From Lachnospiraceae bacterium (GTDB taxonomy: Bacteria; Bacillota; Clostridia; Lachnospirales; Lachnospiraceae), in contig JAQVHQ010000040.1 in assembly GCA_028696165.1 (NCBI GenBank), positions 1 through 33,495 on the forward strand: a stretch of DNA of 33,495 nt, read 5' to 3'. Below, in pieces: positions 17,111 to 25,155 of the stretch; the stretch's first letter is position 1; each line of letters opens with the position of its first letter. Under the pieces are notes generated by a model, which saw nothing but the letters and a program-made list of their open reading frames with translations, did no database searches and was not told where the DNA came from. Position numbers and translations under genes: made by a program.

Positions 17111-17171
17111 ACGTATGACGTATGACTCATTCCGCTATTAGAATATAACACAATGCACAGATGCCCGTCAA
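17111..17171 (-). promoter_or_regulatory. Promoter of gntP with a GT-N3-AC operator
   Basis: On the minus strand TTGACG (17171-17166), an 18-bp spacer, TATATT (17147-17142; TTATAT at 17 bp is equivalent). ACGTATGACGT or its equivalent lies at 17111-17121 about 20 bp past the -10. A second partial copy overlaps it (ATACGTAT, 17109-17116). The placement suggests repression by a FadR-type regulator. Confidence 0.78.
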
Positions 17172-17188
17172 TATGCTAAAAAATTTCT

Positions 17189-17234
17189 AGTAATTTTATA
17201 CTTTTTTTATAAAGTATTTTTAGTAATTTTATAC
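17189..17234. repeat. 13-bp direct repeat flanking an AT-rich hairpin
   Basis: AGTAATTTTATAC occurs at 17189-17201 and 17222-17234; the second copy covers the stop of the second GntR gene. Between them ATACTTT (17198-17204) and AAAGTAT (17211-17217) can form a weak stem that may end that gene. Confidence 0.5.
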
Positions 17235-17921
17235 AATAAAATATTCCGGATGTTCTTCCACATGTTCTGAAAAATGCTTTTTATAGATAGTTAGATGATT
17301 TTTATAGTATTCATCTATCATAAATCCTTCCGGAATTCCCAATAACAAAATGTGATATAGTTTCTGATGTTCCTTATATATATTCTGCAGATTGCCTGAC
17401 TGCATAATGGCATCCATATATCTTACCCTGTCATAATGCGAACAAACGCGGCGCACTGCTTCCCATATAGTTGGTTTTCCTGACAACTGATAAATCAGTT
17501 TATGAAATTTATCATCTAATTTAAAGAAGTCATCCACTGCATTTTCTTCTTCCATAACCTGCTCCTGCTGCATTAAATTCTCCTTGAGGCGCTCCATCCA
17601 TTCAGGAAGGACCTTCCCTGCTGCTTCTTTTATAAGAATAGGTTCCACACTTTCTCTTAAAAAGCATCCTTCTTTTAATATATTGATATCTATATAGGAA
17701 ATCTTCGAACCACTCTGAGGGATAACATCCACCAATAATTCTGCTTTAAGCTGAATGACTGCCTCATGCACCGGCGTTCTGCTGATACCCAGCTGTTCTG
17801 AAATCTCGCCTTCATTTATCGGAGTTCCCGGCGTCATTTGTAAAGTCATGATATTCTTTCGTAATACCCTATATGCATATTCCCTGTTATTTTCTCCGTC
17901 TTTTCTTTCTGCTATCTGCAT
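17229..17921 (-). CDS. GntR-family transcriptional regulator (FCD domain), second
   Basis: The 230-residue protein has an N-terminal winged helix-turn-helix: PGTPINEGEISEQLGISRTP near residues 31-50 with VHEAVIQL, and a wing at PQSGSKISYI. A helical FCD-type ligand domain follows, with LRESVEP, a DDKFHKLIY metal/ligand motif and a late EHQKLYHIL helix. It is more divergent than the regulator at 11936. The gene lies upstream of gntP in the same direction, and its 3' end is separated from gntP by gntP's own promoter. Its promoter (18040-18068) faces that of the dehydrogenase operon, the usual arrangement for a local regulator. It is probably a sugar-acid-responsive repressor of one or both arms; which regulator binds which site is unknown. 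Confidence 0.83.
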   Translation of the reverse strand: MQIAERKDGENNREYAYRVLRKNIMTLQMTPGTPINEGEISEQLGISRTPVHEAVIQLKAELLVDVIPQSGSKISYIDINILKEGCFLRESVEPILIKEAAGKVLPEWMERLKENLMQQEQVMEEENAVDDFFKLDDKFHKLIYQLSGKPTIWEAVRRVCSHYDRVRYMDAIMQSGNLQNIYKEHQKLYHILLLGIPEGFMIDEYYKNHLTIYKKHFSEHVEEHPEYFIV

Positions 17922-18039
17922 AATTATAGTCCTCTCTGTAAATCAGCATCGTTTCCATGACAGTCTGCATATCTTACCTAATCAGTATTTATAAGAAGAA
18001 TCTGCATAACTTTGCATGGCACATATTTTATGTATCTTC

Positions 18040-18068
18040 ATAGTATCAGATTGAAACTGATATTTCAA
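18040..18068 (-). promoter_or_regulatory. Promoter of the second GntR gene with a spacer inverted repeat
   Basis: On the minus strand TTTCAA or TTGAAA (18068-18063), 17 bp, TACTAT (18045-18040). TATCAG (18044-18049) and CTGATA (18057-18062) form a 6-bp inverted repeat filling the spacer, a candidate autoregulatory operator distinct from the ACGTATGACGT sites. The 329-bp divergent region holds only this promoter and that at 18146-18175. Confidence 0.6.
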
Positions 18069-18145
18069 TTTATCTTTCTTTTAAAACTCAACTTTTGGAA
18101 ATATTACACAATTTTTCCCCTTAATTCTTGGTAGTAATCCACCTA

Positions 18146-18175
18146 TTGACGCAGACGTATGACGTGTGATATATT
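18146..18175 (+). promoter_or_regulatory. Promoter of the dehydrogenase-uxuA-uxuB-larA operon with a GT-N3-AC operator in the spacer
   Basis: TTGACG (18146-18151) and TATATT (18170-18175) are 18 bp apart, with ACGTATGACGT (18155-18165) between them. Regulator binding would directly exclude RNA polymerase. The transcript start lies about 70 bp before the ATG at 18251. Confidence 0.8.
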
Positions 18176-18250
18176 AGTTGTAATGACAAACTGATATATC
18201 ACTTATCACATTTGCTCATTCCGCAAAACTACATAAAAGGAGTAAAAAAA

Positions 18251-19273
18251 ATGAAAGCAATTAAAGTAATCGAACCTTTCAAGGTTGAAATCGTTGATGT
18301 TCCAAAGCCTGAAATCGAAAAAGAGGATGATGTTATTGTAAGAATCACTTCCGGTGGTATCTGTGGTTCTGATATCGGAATCTGGAATGGAACAAACTCT
18401 CTGGCAACTTATCCAAGACTGATCGGACATGAATTCGGTGGTATCGTAGAATCTGTTGGTTCTGCTGTTACTTCTGTAAAGCCTGGCGATAAAGTTGCAG
18501 TAGACCCAGTTGTAAGCTGCGGACACTGCTATGCTTGTAAGATTGGACGTCACAATGTATGCTCCACTCTTGAAGTAATGGGTGTTCACAGAGACGGCGG
18601 ATTTGCAGAATATGTAAAAGCTGATGAAGCAAATATCCATGTATTCCACAAAGATTTTGATGAATCTTTACTGGGAATCGTAGAGCCATTTACCATTGGT
18701 GTGGAAATCAACCGTCGTGGACAGATTCATGAAGGTGATCAGGTATTAATCATGGGAGCTGGTCCTATCGGAATCTGTGCAATGCAGGTTGCTAAACGTA
18801 ACGGTGCTTCTGTTATGATGACAGACCTTGTAAAAGAACGTCTTGACAAAGCCCTTTCTATGGGTGCTGATGAAGTTGTTTTAGTATCTGAAGAAAACTT
18901 GGAAGAACGCATCAACAAATTCACAAACGGCGAAGGAATCCCGGTTATCGTAGATACTGTATGTATTCCTTCTTCTTTCGAACAGAGTGTACAGCTTGCA
19001 TGCCCAGCCGGAAGAATCGTAGTTATCGGACTGAAAAACCAGCCATCTTCTATCACTATGGCTGACATCACTAAGAAAGAGCTGACCATCGTTGGTTCTC
19101 GTCTGAATAACAACTGTTTTGATGAAGTAATCGAAGGTTTTGAAGACGGTTCCTTAAATCCACAGGATCTGATGACAAAAACTTATAATTACAAAGATAT
19201 CATGGATGCATTAACTATGATCAAAGAACATCCACAGGATGTATTAAAAATTGTTTTAAAATTTGAGGATTAA
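18251..19273 (+). CDS. Zinc-dependent hexonate 5-dehydrogenase (L-gulonate/L-galactonate/L-idonate type)
   Basis: The start is ATG 18251, with AAAGGAG 8 bp upstream. The 340-residue medium-chain dehydrogenase has catalytic-zinc residues Cys38 and His60-Glu61 (GHEFGG), four structural-zinc cysteines (Cys90, Cys93, Cys96, Cys104) and a nucleotide-binding GAGPIG near residue 168. It belongs to the sorbitol/threonine dehydrogenase-like group. As first gene before uxuA and uxuB, it fits RspB or YjjN-type enzymes, which oxidise L-gulonate or L-galactonate at C5 to D-fructuronate or D-tagaturonate, the substrate of a UxuB-type reductase. The cofactor is probably NAD+. The family is seen; the specific hexonate is inferred from the operon. 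Confidence 0.85.
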   Translation: MKAIKVIEPFKVEIVDVPKPEIEKEDDVIVRITSGGICGSDIGIWNGTNSLATYPRLIGHEFGGIVESVGSAVTSVKPGDKVAVDPVVSCGHCYACKIGRHNVCSTLEVMGVHRDGGFAEYVKADEANIHVFHKDFDESLLGIVEPFTIGVEINRRGQIHEGDQVLIMGAGPIGICAMQVAKRNGASVMMTDLVKERLDKALSMGADEVVLVSEENLEERINKFTNGEGIPVIVDTVCIPSSFEQSVQLACPAGRIVVIGLKNQPSSITMADITKKELTIVGSRLNNNCFDEVIEGFEDGSLNPQDLMTKTYNYKDIMDALTMIKEHPQDVLKIVLKFED

Positions 19274-19320
19274 TTTAAGTCTATTTACCCACAATATTAG
19301 AAAAGAAAAGGAGAATGCTT

Positions 19321-20364
19321 ATGAAAATGTCTTTTCGCTGGTACGGCACAGATGATGCTGTTACCTTAGAAAAAATCAAACAGATTCCAAACATGAGCAC
19401 CATCGTTACTGCTATCTATGATGTTCCGGTTGGTGAGGTTTGGAGTAATGAAAGCATCAGCGCATTAAAGAAAGAAGTGGAAGACGCAGGTCTTAACTTT
19501 GAAGTAATCGAAAGTGTTCCTGTACATGAGGACATCAAATTAGGAAAACCTTCCAGAGAAACTTATATTGCTAACTATAAAGAGAACATCCGTCGTCTGG
19601 GTGCTGCAGGCATCAAATGCATCTGCTATAACTTCATGCCTGTATTTGACTGGACAAGAACACAGTTAGACAAAGAACTTCCAGATGGTTCTAATGCTCT
19701 GGTATACTACCCGGAACAGATTGCAAAAATGGATCCTCTTACCGGTGAATTATCATTACCGGGATGGGATGCAAGTTATACAAAAGAATCTTTAAAAGCA
19801 GTATTTGATGACTATGCAAATATTACAGAAGAAGATTTATGGAGTAATCTGGAATATTTCTTAAAAGAAATCATTCCGGTTGCTGAAGAATGTGATGTGA
19901 AGATGGCTATCCATCAGGATGATCCGCCGTGGAGCATCTTTGGACTTCCTAGAATTATCACATGCGAAGAAAACCTTGACCGTATGCTCTCTTTAGTAGA
20001 CAGCAAATACAATGGTTTGACACTTTGCTTTGGTTCCCTTGGAGTATCTCCAAAGAACGATATGATTCATATTGCAGACAAATATTCTGCTATGGGACGT
20101 ATTCACTTTGTTCATGCTCGTAATGTCAAAATCTTAGACGGTGGATTCGAGGAAGCAGCTCACTACTCTCCTTGCGGAAGTCTGGATATGGTTCGTATCT
20201 TAGAGAAATTACACAAAAATGGCTTCGACGGTTATATCCGTCCTGACCATGGACGTATGATCTGGGGCGAAACCGGAAGACCAGGATATGGTTTATATGA
20301 CCGTGCTCTCGGTGCAACTTATATCAATGGTATCTGGGAAACTTTAGACAAGCTTTCAAAATAA
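19321..20364 (+). CDS. uxuA: D-mannonate dehydratase
   Basis: The ATG at 19321 has AAGGAG at 7 bp; an ATG at 19315 is too close to it. The 347-residue protein has the short Gram-positive UxuA length. It shows the conserved MSFRWYG start, [17 protein letters not shown] near residue 200 with the metal-binding His and Asp, LCFGSLGV with the conserved Cys near 236, FVHARN near 263 and RPDHGRMIW near 308. UxuA converts D-mannonate to 2-keto-3-deoxygluconate using Mn2+ or Fe2+ in the cytoplasm. It follows the dehydrogenase by 47 bp and precedes uxuB by 120 bp. The assignment is secure. Confidence 0.96.
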   Translation: MKMSFRWYGTDDAVTLEKIKQIPNMSTIVTAIYDVPVGEVWSNESISALKKEVEDAGLNFEVIESVPVHEDIKLGKPSRETYIANYKENIRRLGAAGIKCICYNFMPVFDWTRTQLDKELPDGSNALVYYPEQIAKMDPLTGELSLPGWDASYTKESLKAVFDDYANITEEDLWSNLEYFLKEIIPVAEECDVKMAIHQDDPPWSIFGLPRIITCEENLDRMLSLVDSKYNGLTLCFGSLGVSPKNDMIHIADKYSAMGRIHFVHARNVKILDGGFEEAAHYSPCGSLDMVRILEKLHKNGFDGYIRPDHGRMIWGETGRPGYGLYDRALGATYINGIWETLDKLSK

Positions 20365-20378
20365 TCTGCAGCTCATTA

Positions 20379-20427
20379 AAACAGGCGGGAACAGGAAAAT
20401 TTCATCTTTTCTTCTACTCGCCTGTTT
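20379..20427 (+). terminator. Hairpin in the uxuA-uxuB gap (attenuator or RNA processing site)
   Basis: AAACAGGCG (20379-20387) pairs with 20419-20427 around a 31-nt loop, with TTATTTT after it. The long loop makes it a weak terminator, so partial termination or mRNA processing within the operon is as likely as a true end. Confidence 0.4.
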
Positions 20428-20484
20428 CTTATTTTAAAGTTAATCTATGAATCCCCAAACCAATATAAATTATGGAGGAATACT

Positions 20485-22098
20485 ATGAAATTATCAAATG
20501 AAGCTTTACAGGATAAAAAGATGTGGGCTGATGCAGGCTTTGCACTTCCTGAATATGACCGCGCAGCAGTTGCTGCCAAAACTGCAGCTGCACCAAAATG
20601 GATTCACCTTGGCGCAGGCAATATCTTTCGTGCATTTACCGCTAATCTTCTTCAGGATTTATTAAACAAAGGTAAAGAAGATACCGGTTTAATCGTCGCA
20701 GAAGGTTTTGATTACGAAATCATCGAAAAGATGTACCGTCCAAAAGACAACTTAAGCGCTCTTGTTACATTAAAGGCAAACGGTACAATTGAAAAAACCA
20801 TCGTAGGCAGTATCGTAGAATCTGTTATTATGGATTCTGAAAATGAAAAAGAATGGGCACGTTTAAAAGAAATCTTCTGTGCTCCTACTCTCTCTATGGT
20901 AAGCTTTACCATCACCGAAAAAGGATATAATTTAAGCACTCCAGACGGTACTTATTTCCCGGCTGTTACTGCTGACTTTGCAAATGGTCCTGCTAAACCT
21001 GCAAGCTATATCGGTAAGCTTGTTGCTCTTTTATATGAGCGTTATCAGGCTGGCAAATATCCGGTAGCTCTTGTAAGCATGGACAACTGTTCTCACAATG
21101 GAACCAGATTATACGATGCAGTTACTGCATATGTAAAAAACTGGACAGATAATGGTCTGGTAGATGCCGGATTTGCAGAATATATCGAAAATCCTGACTG
21201 CGTGTCTTTCCCTTGGAGCATGATTGATAAAATCACCCCAAGACCAGATGACAGCGTAAAAGAAATGCTGAAAAAAGATGGTTTTGAAGATGTTGAGGCT
21301 GTTGTAACCGGTAAGAATACCTATGTTGCACCATTCGTAAATGCTGAAGAACCACAGTATCTTGTTATTGAGAATGCCTTCCCTAATGGAAGACCTGCAC
21401 TTGATGCTGCCGGTGTAATCTTCGCAGATAAAGAAACTGTAGATAAAGTAGAAAAGATGAAAGTCTGCACCTGCTTAAATCCTCTTCACACTGCTCTTGC
21501 AGTCTACGGATGTATGTTGGGCTATAACTTAATCGCAGATGAGATGAAAGATCCACAGTTAAAGAAAATGGTAGAAGTTATCGGATATCAGGAAGGACTT
21601 CCTGTTGTTGTAAATCCTGGAATTCTCGATCCTAAAGCGTTCATCGACGAAGTACTTCAGGTTCGTATTCCTAACCCGTTTATGCCTGACACACCACAGC
21701 GTATCGCTACAGATACCTCTCAGAAATTAGGAATTCGTTTTGGTGAAACCATCAAAGCTTATGCTGCTTCTTCTGAATTAAATGTAGCTGACTTAAAATT
21801 AATCCCATTAGTTTTAGCCGGATGGTGCCGCTATCTGCTGACTGTAGATGATAATGGAGAGGCATTTACTCCAAGCTCTGACCCACTGCTTGCAAGCTCT
21901 ATGGAACAGATGAAAAATGTAAAATTAGGCGAAGTTCGTGATTTCCACGAAGATTTAGCTCCACTGCTTTCTAATAAAGCAATCTTTGGTGTAGATTTAT
22001 ATGAAGCAGGACTTGGCGAAACCGTAGAAAATTACTTTGCTGAATTAACAGCCGGACCAGGCGCAATTCGCAGTACCTTAATCAAATACGTCGGATAG
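20485..22098 (+). CDS. uxuB: D-mannonate oxidoreductase (fructuronate reductase), mannitol dehydrogenase family
   Basis: ATG 20485 follows a GGAGG with 7-bp spacing. The 537-residue long-chain polyol/hexonate dehydrogenase has the N-terminal NAD-binding stretch WIHLGAGNIFRAF (39-51), PRPDDSVKEML in mid-protein and CLNPLHTALAVYGCMLG in the C-terminal catalytic domain, the family's Lys/Asn/His region. Members reduce D-fructuronate to D-mannonate with NADH. Location between uxuA and the larA homologue supports UxuB, although the related tagaturonate reductase UxaB has the same fold. Spacing to the next gene is 14 bp, so co-translation is likely. Confidence 0.9.
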   Translation: MKLSNEALQDKKMWADAGFALPEYDRAAVAAKTAAAPKWIHLGAGNIFRAFTANLLQDLLNKGKEDTGLIVAEGFDYEIIEKMYRPKDNLSALVTLKANGTIEKTIVGSIVESVIMDSENEKEWARLKEIFCAPTLSMVSFTITEKGYNLSTPDGTYFPAVTADFANGPAKPASYIGKLVALLYERYQAGKYPVALVSMDNCSHNGTRLYDAVTAYVKNWTDNGLVDAGFAEYIENPDCVSFPWSMIDKITPRPDDSVKEMLKKDGFEDVEAVVTGKNTYVAPFVNAEEPQYLVIENAFPNGRPALDAAGVIFADKETVDKVEKMKVCTCLNPLHTALAVYGCMLGYNLIADEMKDPQLKKMVEVIGYQEGLPVVVNPGILDPKAFIDEVLQVRIPNPFMPDTPQRIATDTSQKLGIRFGETIKAYAASSELNVADLKLIPLVLAGWCRYLLTVDDNGEAFTPSSDPLLASSMEQMKNVKLGEVRDFHEDLAPLLSNKAIFGVDLYEAGLGETVENYFAELTAGPGAIRSTLIKYVG

Positions 22099-22112
22099 AT
22101 TGGAGAGAACAC

Positions 22113-23384
22113 ATGAAAGAATTATATCTTACCAACCGTGAAGGAATCGCCCGCGAGGAAGTGGAACAGATGATGGACGATTTACTTGCACAATATGACA
22201 ATCTGCAGAAAGTTTTAATTATCCCTCCTGACTTTACCCGCTGCTACTCTTATGCTGGTGAAATCACACAGATTTTATATACCAAATTGGCTCCAACTGC
22301 CACTGTTCATGTTATGCCTGCATTAGGTACTCACATGGCAATGGATGATGAAGAAAAGCAGAAATTCTTCAATGGTGTTGTTCCAGAAGAAGCATTCCTG
22401 GTACATCACTGGCAGACAGATACTATTTCCATCGGTTCTGTACCAAAAGAAGTCGTATCTGAAATCTCAGAAGGATTATATGAAACTGATATTGAAGTAG
22501 AAGTGAATGAAAAGTTAATCAACGGCGGTTATGACCTGATTCTCTCTGTAGGACAGGTAGTACCTCACGAAGTAGTCGGAATGGCCAACTACAGCAAGAA
22601 CATCTTCGTTGGAGTCGGCGGACGCCAGATGATTAATAAATCACACATGTTAAGTGCTATCTGCGGAATGGAAAAAGCTCTTGGTGTAGCTGATTCTCCA
22701 GCACGTAAAGTCTTTGATTACGCCCAGGAACATTTCTTAAATAATCTTCCACTGGTGTATATTCAGACTGTAACAACTACTGACGAAAACGATAATCTTT
22801 CCTTAAATGGAATCTATACCGGTTCTTCAAGAAAGCCTTTTGAACTGGCCGTAGAGCTTTCCAGTGAATTAAATATCGTTCATGTAGAACGACGTGCCAA
22901 AAAGGTAGTTACCTACTTGGATCCATATGAATTAAAGACTACATGGGTGGGAAATAAAGGCGTATATCGTACACGTATGACAGTTGCAGACGGCGGAGAT
23001 TTGATCATCCTCGCTCCTGGTGTAAAAGCCTTTGGAGAAAATGAAGAGATGGATAAGATGACTCGTACTTATGGTTATAAGGGACGTGACTATGTTCTGG
23101 ATTTATTTAATAAAGGTGCTTTTGACAACAAGATTATGTCTGCTGCACACTTGATTCAGGGCTCTTCTGATGGACGTTTTACCATCACTTATTGTACAAA
23201 GCCTGAAAACCTCTCCAAAGAGGAAATCAACCAGGTAGGTTACGAATGGATGAATTATGCTGAAGCAAGTAAATTATATGATCCTGAAAGTCTAAAAGAC
23301 GGATGGAACACTCTTCCAAACGGTGAAGAAATCTATTTTGTCAAAACTCCAGCTCTTGGCTTATGGAAAGTTGACGAAGGCTAA
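22113..23384 (+). CDS. LarA-family nickel-pincer 2-hydroxyacid racemase/epimerase, candidate gluconate/mannonate 2-epimerase
   Basis: The 423-residue protein belongs to the LarA (DUF2088) superfamily. The key residues are visible with LarA-like spacing: DFTR (Asp40, Arg43), GTH (His74), PH (His152), the cofactor-anchoring Lys162 (YSKN) ten residues later, and nickel-ligand His178 (KSH) sixteen residues after that. LarA uses a covalently bound nickel-pincer nucleotide to move hydride at the C2 hydroxyl of a hydroxyacid. Lactate is an unlikely substrate in a uxuA-uxuB operon. The superfamily is reported to include a D-gluconate 2-epimerase, which would make D-mannonate for UxuA. That substrate is a prediction. 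The cofactor-building genes larB, larC and larE are not in this window. GGAG lies 8 bp before the ATG. Confidence 0.85.
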   Translation: MKELYLTNREGIAREEVEQMMDDLLAQYDNLQKVLIIPPDFTRCYSYAGEITQILYTKLAPTATVHVMPALGTHMAMDDEEKQKFFNGVVPEEAFLVHHWQTDTISIGSVPKEVVSEISEGLYETDIEVEVNEKLINGGYDLILSVGQVVPHEVVGMANYSKNIFVGVGGRQMINKSHMLSAICGMEKALGVADSPARKVFDYAQEHFLNNLPLVYIQTVTTTDENDNLSLNGIYTGSSRKPFELAVELSSELNIVHVERRAKKVVTYLDPYELKTTWVGNKGVYRTRMTVADGGDLIILAPGVKAFGENEEMDKMTRTYGYKGRDYVLDLFNKGAFDNKIMSAAHLIQGSSDGRFTITYCTKPENLSKEEINQVGYEWMNYAEASKLYDPESLKDGWNTLPNGEEIYFVKTPALGLWKVDEG

Positions 23385-23400
23385 AAATAAGTAACCAGCT

Positions 23401-23518
23401 TCGGGGGCAGGCGAAAACGGAAACAACCTGACAAAACCCGTCAAAAATGGTCTAATGATAAATCGAGACCATTTTTGACGGGTTTTGTCAGGTTGTTTCC
23501 GTTTTCGCCTGCCCCCGA
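23401..23518. repeat. 118-bp near-perfect palindrome, 53-bp perfect arms
   Basis: 23401-23453 and 23466-23518 are exact reverse complements over 53 bp, leaving a 12-nt loop. It lies 16 bp after the larA-homologue stop and 22 bp before the convergent gene's stop. It lacks a U-tract, but transcripts from either side would form a very stable hairpin. GCAGGCGAAAAC in the outer arm (23407-23418) equals 6069-6080. Confidence 0.9.
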
Positions 23519-23540
23519 TTCTTTTCGCCGATATTTATTT

Positions 23541-24188
23541 CTATTTAACCATATAATCCAGCATATGAATAATATTATCCTGATTCTCGGTAGTCGCTCT
23601 TACACACATATAAACAGGCGCATATTCCGTATAATTCCCCTGCATCCAGATATCCGACTTAGACAAATCAATAACACCATCCGTCATATACTCTTCATAC
23701 TCTCCATAAGAATCTCCCAGCACATCTTTCCAATCCAGAAAAGCCCCTTCTTTCTCATATCGCTGATAAAAATCCTCATTACAAATTACCACATCCACTT
23801 CACTGGTGTAATTCATAATCACCATCGCTTTGGCGAGACCCACCTGATCTTCTGCTGACACCCCCGAAGAATCAATCGCAACCTGGTCATATTTTTCTTC
23901 TGGATCCATAACTTTCAACAGACTGTCTGACAACTGCTCGAAACTTTCTTCACTCTCGCTGTTCGCGTCAAAAACTGCAATAGAAAGTACTGTATTCATC
24001 CTTGCATTCCGATACATAGTAACTCCCACCGAAATCGCTGCAATCACAGCAACTACGATCAACAACACAAATTTGTAGTAAGTCCACAGATATATCAGCC
24101 GCTGTTTCCCCCGAAGCCCCTTGATTTTTTCCTTTTCCTGCTGTCTCTTCTCCTTCGGAGTCAGATCCGATTCATATCTTTTTTCCAT
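23541..24188 (-). CDS. Membrane-anchored hypothetical protein
   Basis: The function is not recognised. The 215-residue protein has a strongly charged N-terminus (Lys/Glu/Arg-rich to about residue 30), one hydrophobic segment at about 38-60 (FVLLIVVAVIAAISVGV) and an extracytoplasmic domain of about 155 residues, predicted outside by the positive-inside rule. The outer domain is acidic and has the alternation of strands and helices seen in solute-binding-like folds (VLSIAVFDAN, VDVVICNEDFYQRY), but lacks the length of a binding protein. Similar single-pass proteins are common in Lachnospiraceae. AAAGGA lies 6 bp before the ATG. It is convergent with the uxu operon and divergent from the IclR gene, and need not be linked to hexonate use. 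Confidence 0.7.
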   Translation of the reverse strand: MEKRYESDLTPKEKRQQEKEKIKGLRGKQRLIYLWTYYKFVLLIVVAVIAAISVGVTMYRNARMNTVLSIAVFDANSESEESFEQLSDSLLKVMDPEEKYDQVAIDSSGVSAEDQVGLAKAMVIMNYTSEVDVVICNEDFYQRYEKEGAFLDWKDVLGDSYGEYEEYMTDGVIDLSKSDIWMQGNYTEYAPVYMCVRATTENQDNIIHMLDYMVK

Positions 24189-24301
24189 AAAGCATCCTTT
24201 CTCTCATCCAACACTTATCGTTCCCACCACAATGAACTAATTTTATCACAAACACAAGGTATATGGAATAGAAAATATGTGAACACAAGATAAAATCAAA
24301 C

Positions 24302-24330
24302 TTGTAACCAATAATTATCCATGATACAAT
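24302..24330 (+). promoter_or_regulatory. Predicted promoter of the IclR gene
   Basis: TTGTAA (24302-24307), 17 bp, TACAAT (24325-24330), about 35 bp before the ATG at 24366. Confidence 0.6.
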
Positions 24331-24365
24331 AGTTCAATATGAATATTATTGAAAAGAGGAATTAC

Positions 24366-25127
24366 ATGGAAGAAAAGAATCCTATACAAGTTGCCGACCG
24401 CATTTTCCAGGTTATTGAAACGCTCTCTGCCAAGGGCAATCTGGGACTGATGGAACTATGCAAGGAGACGGATTTAAATAAAACTACCGTTCACCGCATC
24501 TTAAATTCGCTTATATATATGGGATATGTAAAGCAGGATACCTCCACTTTAAAATATGCTTTGAGCTTTAAAATCTGGGAAATCGCTAACCAGCTGCTGA
24601 CCCGTCTTGATATAGTAGATATTGCTAAACCATTCTTACGGGAACTGGTGGAAAAGACCGGTGAGACGGTTCATCTGGTTCAGGTGGATGGCAATTACGC
24701 TTTTTACATTGACAAAGTAGAATCCTATCGCAATTCTGTTCGCATGGTATCTAAGGTTGGAAAACGTATACCGCTCTACTGCTCCGCTGTTGGCAAAGCA
24801 GTTCTTGCAGAGATGGACGATGACCAGATTCGCTACATCTGGGAAACGAGTGATATACATGTACTGACTCCACATACAATCATTGATCTGGATACTTTTA
24901 TGGTTCAGATTGATCAGATTCGTTCCCGCGGCTATGCTATGGATGACGAAGAAAATGAATTAGGTGTCCGCTGTATCGCAGCATGTCTGAAGGATTATAA
25001 AGGAAAACCCAAATATGCATTTTCACTCTCCGCTCCTGTAGGACGTATGGATGAGATTCGCATTCAGAATATTGCTCGTGAAGTACTTATTACAAAAGAC
25101 AAAATAATGGAAGCCTGGACTTATTAA
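24366..25127 (+). CDS. IclR-family transcriptional regulator (KdgR-like)
   Basis: The start is ATG 24366, with AGAGGA about 5 bp upstream. The 253-residue protein has an N-terminal winged helix-turn-helix (LGLMELCKETDLNKTTVHRI near residues 26-45) and the C-terminal IclR effector domain, with GETVHLVQ, GKRIPLYCSAVGKAVLAE near 130 and a final DDEENELGVRCIAA segment. IclR regulators of the KdgR group sense 2-keto-3-deoxygluconate or related acids and often control uronate and hexonate genes. Its place less than 1 kb beyond the uxu operon suggests such a role, but no IclR-type operator was identified at the island's promoters. The regulatory assignment is inference; the family is clear. Confidence 0.88.
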   Translation: MEEKNPIQVADRIFQVIETLSAKGNLGLMELCKETDLNKTTVHRILNSLIYMGYVKQDTSTLKYALSFKIWEIANQLLTRLDIVDIAKPFLRELVEKTGETVHLVQVDGNYAFYIDKVESYRNSVRMVSKVGKRIPLYCSAVGKAVLAEMDDDQIRYIWETSDIHVLTPHTIIDLDTFMVQIDQIRSRGYAMDDEENELGVRCIAACLKDYKGKPKYAFSLSAPVGRMDEIRIQNIAREVLITKDKIMEAWTY

Positions 25128-25145
25128 TCCAGACTTCCATTTTTA
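25108..25145. terminator. Bidirectional terminator between iclR and the MATE gene
   Basis: ATGGAAGCCTGGA (25108-25120) pairs with 25129-25140 with one mismatch, followed by TTTTT. The stem includes the last codons and stop of the IclR gene. Confidence 0.7.
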
Positions 25146-25155
25146 GTTACGATTC

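Noticed and set aside
18206-18649. A 147-codon minus-strand open frame opposite the zinc dehydrogenase
   Set aside because: It overlaps the N-terminus of a well-supported dehydrogenase in antisense and has a low-complexity Tyr/Phe/Ser composition.
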